Part shown: positions 4,709 through 6,426 of the stretch, one piece after another
Layout of the letters: every line of letters starts with the position of its first letter
Numbering within the stretch: the first letter of the stretch is position 1
Assembly (NCBI GenBank): GCA_023261915.1
Contig: JALRFT010000196.1
Span: 1 to 6,426 of the forward strand
Reading direction: 5' to 3'
DNA length: 6,426 nucleotides
Source of the DNA: Acidimicrobiales bacterium
GTDB taxonomy: Bacteria; Actinomycetota; Acidimicrobiia; Acidimicrobiales; Acidimicrobilacustridaceae
The notes under the pieces: generated by a model
What the model saw: the letters and a program-made list of their open reading frames with translations, nothing else
Database searches by the model: none
Told to the model about the DNA's origin: nothing
Program-made: the position numbers and the translations under genes

Positions 4709-5755
4709 GTGACTTCCGGTGACGACCCGTCAACCGCTCAGGTCCCCACGGAGCGGGGCAGCATCCCCGTGGTGAGCGAAGAGCACGGGGACGGCGCTGA
4801 TCTCGGCCCGTCGGAGGCGGTCACCGGGTGGTTGACCCGGCTTGGGGCATGGTTGACCGACGCCTGGCCCGGCCGCCTCCTCGCCGCCATCAATCGACGT
4901 CATTCGCCCCGGGTCGAACGGGTGCTGGTGGTTGTGGCCGCCGTCGTGTTCATCGTCGCCACTGCCGTTGCCTGGCGGTCACTCCCCGCTACCGACGGCC
5001 CGCTCTTATGGCTTCCGGTGGTGATTGCTGGCACGGTCGGGATCGCCGCCATGCTCACGCTCAACGCTGTGGAGTACCGCATTGCGGCCCGCTCGGCGGG
5101 GCTGGCCATGGGCTTTACCGCTGCCATGCGAATCAACGTGTTGGCCTCGGCGGCGGCGCTCCTGCCGCTACCGGGCTCGGTGCTCGTTCGGGTGCAGGGG
5201 CTGCGCTCGGCGGGTGCCACGTATCGGACGGCAACGGCAGCCATCGCTGTTGTCGGTGTGGCGTGGACGGCCACGACCTTCCTCATGGCGGGGATCGCCC
5301 AGCTCATTGCGGGCGAGGTGGCTCTCGGGCTGATGGTGCTCGCCGGTGGGGTCGTGCTCAGCGGAGTGGCTGTGGTGGTGTCACGGCGCGCCGCAGGGGT
5401 GCGCTACACCGGTGCCGCGGCCGCGGGCATGGTGGCTGTTCAGGTCGGCAGGGTGATGGTGCAGGCGGCCCGGTTCTGGCTGCTCGTGATTGCCCTTGGT
5501 GCATCGGCGTCTGTTGGTCAGGTCGTGGCCCTGACTGTGGCGGTGTCCATCTCGACGGCGATCGCCATCTTCCCCGGCGGCCTCGGAATCCGTGAGCTAC
5601 TGGCGGCGGGCATCGCTCCGCTCATTGGGCTCCCGGCCTCGGTGTCGTTGGTCGTCGTGGCGGTGGATCGTCTCCTCGGTCTCGTGGCACTTGGTGTCGC
5701 CGGGGTCTTTTTGGGTGTTGTGCATCGGGGACGCGCTGAGGCGGAGGAGACGTGA
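4709..5755 (+). CDS. Polytopic membrane protein, LPG_synthase_TM / flippase-like domain
   Basis: This is a 348-residue integral membrane protein with a soluble acidic N-terminus (about 1-65) followed by roughly eight hydrophobic segments from residue 71 to 337. Two features match the lysylphosphatidylglycerol synthase TM region / AglD-like family: LPLPGSVLVRVQGL at 152-165, corresponding to the family's P-x-x-G-E-x-VR element with Ser replacing the usual Glu, and FPGGLGIRELL at 288-298, the G-G-x-G-x-R-E signature, followed by DRLLGLV (320-326). Members move or modify lipid-linked substrates; some are proposed flippases and others are the membrane half of aminoacyl-phospholipid synthases. No cytosolic aminoacyl-transferase domain is attached here. 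The stop overlaps the next gene's GTG, tying it to a membrane glycosyltransferase and so to polyprenyl-sugar handling or envelope glycosylation. Start GTG 4709 is chosen from the upstream -10 box. Confidence 0.78.
   Translation: MTSGDDPSTAQVPTERGSIPVVSEEHGDGADLGPSEAVTGWLTRLGAWLTDAWPGRLLAAINRRHSPRVERVLVVVAAVVFIVATAVAWRSLPATDGPLLWLPVVIAGTVGIAAMLTLNAVEYRIAARSAGLAMGFTAAMRINVLASAAALLPLPGSVLVRVQGLRSAGATYRTATAAIAVVGVAWTATTFLMAGIAQLIAGEVALGLMVLAGGVVLSGVAVVVSRRAAGVRYTGAAAAGMVAVQVGRVMVQAARFWLLVIALGASASVGQVVALTVAVSISTAIAIFPGGLGIRELLAAGIAPLIGLPASVSLVVVAVDRLLGLVALGVAGVFLGVVHRGRAEAEET
5743..5747 (+). promoter_or_regulatory. Ribosome-binding site of the GT-C glycosyltransferase gene
   Basis: GGAGG lies inside the end of the flippase-like gene, 4 nt before GTG 5752. 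It is the clearest Shine-Dalgarno sequence in the window and belongs to an operon-internal gene, whereas the genes with a close -10 box lack one. It supports GTG 5752 over the in-frame ATGs at 5776 and 5809. Confidence 0.7.
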
Positions 5756-6426
5756 CGACGCTTCCCGAGCGCGCCATGGCTCCAACACCGGCATCCACGG
5801 CGTGGCCGATGCCTCGGGCATTACTGCTCATCACTCTGCTGCTGGCCTTCATGCTTGTGGGGCGGGAGCTCGTCGCCGGAGCATGGGCATCAGATGATGA
5901 GGTCGTTCACGTGGATCTCGTTCGGGCGGTGGCGGACCAACGAGGGTTCCCGCACATCGATGACCGCTTCATCGAGGCGAGTGTGTGGGCGTCGTTCAAT
6001 CTCGTCGGAGCTGACTGGTCAACGCGGTCCCGGCTGTTTTCTGAGGACGCCCCGGCGTGGGATGAGCGACCGGGATGGTCCGATCTCGGTCCCGGTGGAT
6101 TCACCGGGGGCCGGAACTGGATGACGCAGCACCCGCCCCTCTATTACGGGCTGCTCGCCGTTGGCACCGAGGTGGTCGGGCTGGTCACTCCCGGGGAGGA
6201 CATTGGCAGTTTCAGCCAGGAACTCGCAGTCATGCACATGCTGAGCATGCTGTTCATGTTGCCGCTGCCGTGGCTGGCGTGGGCCACTACCCGACGACTC
6301 CGTCTCGGCAACACCCTGGCGCTCGCTGCGGCGTGTCTGCCTCTGGCCATGCCTCGGGTCGTGACGACCGGGGCCCAGGTCAACAATGACACGCTGTTGG
6401 CGCTCGGTCTGGGGGTCGTGACCTAC
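5752..6426 (+). CDS. GT-C-type membrane glycosyltransferase, GT39/DUF2142-like (N-terminal part)
   Basis: The first 225 residues are present and the gene continues beyond the window. A transmembrane segment (about 22-41) is followed by DDEVVH (48-53), the acidic D-E-x-x-H type motif of the first extracytoplasmic loop in GT-C enzymes, where the acidic residue is usually catalytic. QHPPLYY (126-132) and VNND (210-213) are motifs recurrent in the dolichyl-phosphate-mannose / ArnT-like and DUF2142 membrane glycosyltransferases. Further hydrophobic segments lie at about 132-146, 160-178 and 187-205. The likely role is sugar transfer from a polyprenyl-phosphate donor to an envelope acceptor outside the membrane. 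Donor and acceptor are unknown. The 4-bp GTGA overlap with the upstream gene indicates translational coupling. Confidence 0.8.
   Translation, partial: MTTLPERAMAPTPASTAWPMPRALLLITLLLAFMLVGRELVAGAWASDDEVVHVDLVRAVADQRGFPHIDDRFIEASVWASFNLVGADWSTRSRLFSEDAPAWDERPGWSDLGPGGFTGGRNWMTQHPPLYYGLLAVGTEVVGLVTPGEDIGSFSQELAVMHMLSMLFMLPLPWLAWATTRRLRLGNTLALAAACLPLAMPRVVTTGAQVNNDTLLALGLGVVTY

Noticed and set aside
4828..5595. Plus-strand open frame of 255 codons inside the flippase-like gene
   Set aside because: It is a Gly/Cys/His/Arg-rich shadow frame; the other frame shows membrane helices and the GGLGIRE motif.

Overview
The window is high-GC, densely coded DNA with GTG starts. It holds a secreted S-layer-homology (SLH) protein, a heliorhodopsin and several likely leaderless genes, and no outer-membrane genes. 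Together these suggest a Gram-positive-type actinobacterium, plausibly an aquatic Acidimicrobiia-like lineage. That placement is an inference from style and gene content, not from a marker gene.

Layout, left to right. (1) 1-695, minus strand: the N-terminal 231 residues of an FAD-dependent oxidoreductase of the amine oxidase / phytoene desaturase-like superfamily, cut by the window edge. (2) 817-1647, plus: a complete heliorhodopsin, divergent from the oxidoreductase across a roughly 120-bp promoter region. (3) 1700-3613, plus: a secreted 637-residue protein with a signal peptide, an N-terminal beta-rich region, a Leu/Asp/Gly-rich repeat, three SLH repeats, a Cys/Pro/Gly linker and a C-terminal domain resembling eglin c / potato inhibitor I. 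(4) 3624-4655, minus: a pirin, convergent with the SLH gene over a set of alternating ACACCC/GGGTGT inverted repeats. (5) 4709-5755, plus: a polytopic membrane protein of the LPG_synthase_TM / flippase-like type, divergent from pirin. (6) 5752 to the window end, plus: the N-terminal part of a GT-C-type membrane glycosyltransferase, overlapping gene 5 by 4 bp.

The genes form three loose groups. The oxidoreductase and heliorhodopsin share a control region, which may place an FAD enzyme with a retinal photosensor. The SLH protein has its own -35/-10 promoter and a Shine-Dalgarno-like leader, and its probable job is at the cell surface. Genes 5 and 6 are translationally coupled and probably handle lipid-linked sugars or envelope glycosylation.

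Two signals stand out. First, four genes (oxidoreductase, heliorhodopsin, pirin, flippase-like protein) each have a -10-like hexamer starting with TA exactly 6 nt before an ATG or GTG. This is the geometry expected for leaderless mRNAs, and it also resolves two start codons. Second, the SLH protein appears to display a serine-protease-inhibitor-like domain at its extreme C-terminus, with Phe at the predicted P1 position. No RNA gene, CRISPR array, transposon or attachment site was seen, and no stretch over 300 bases lacks a gene.
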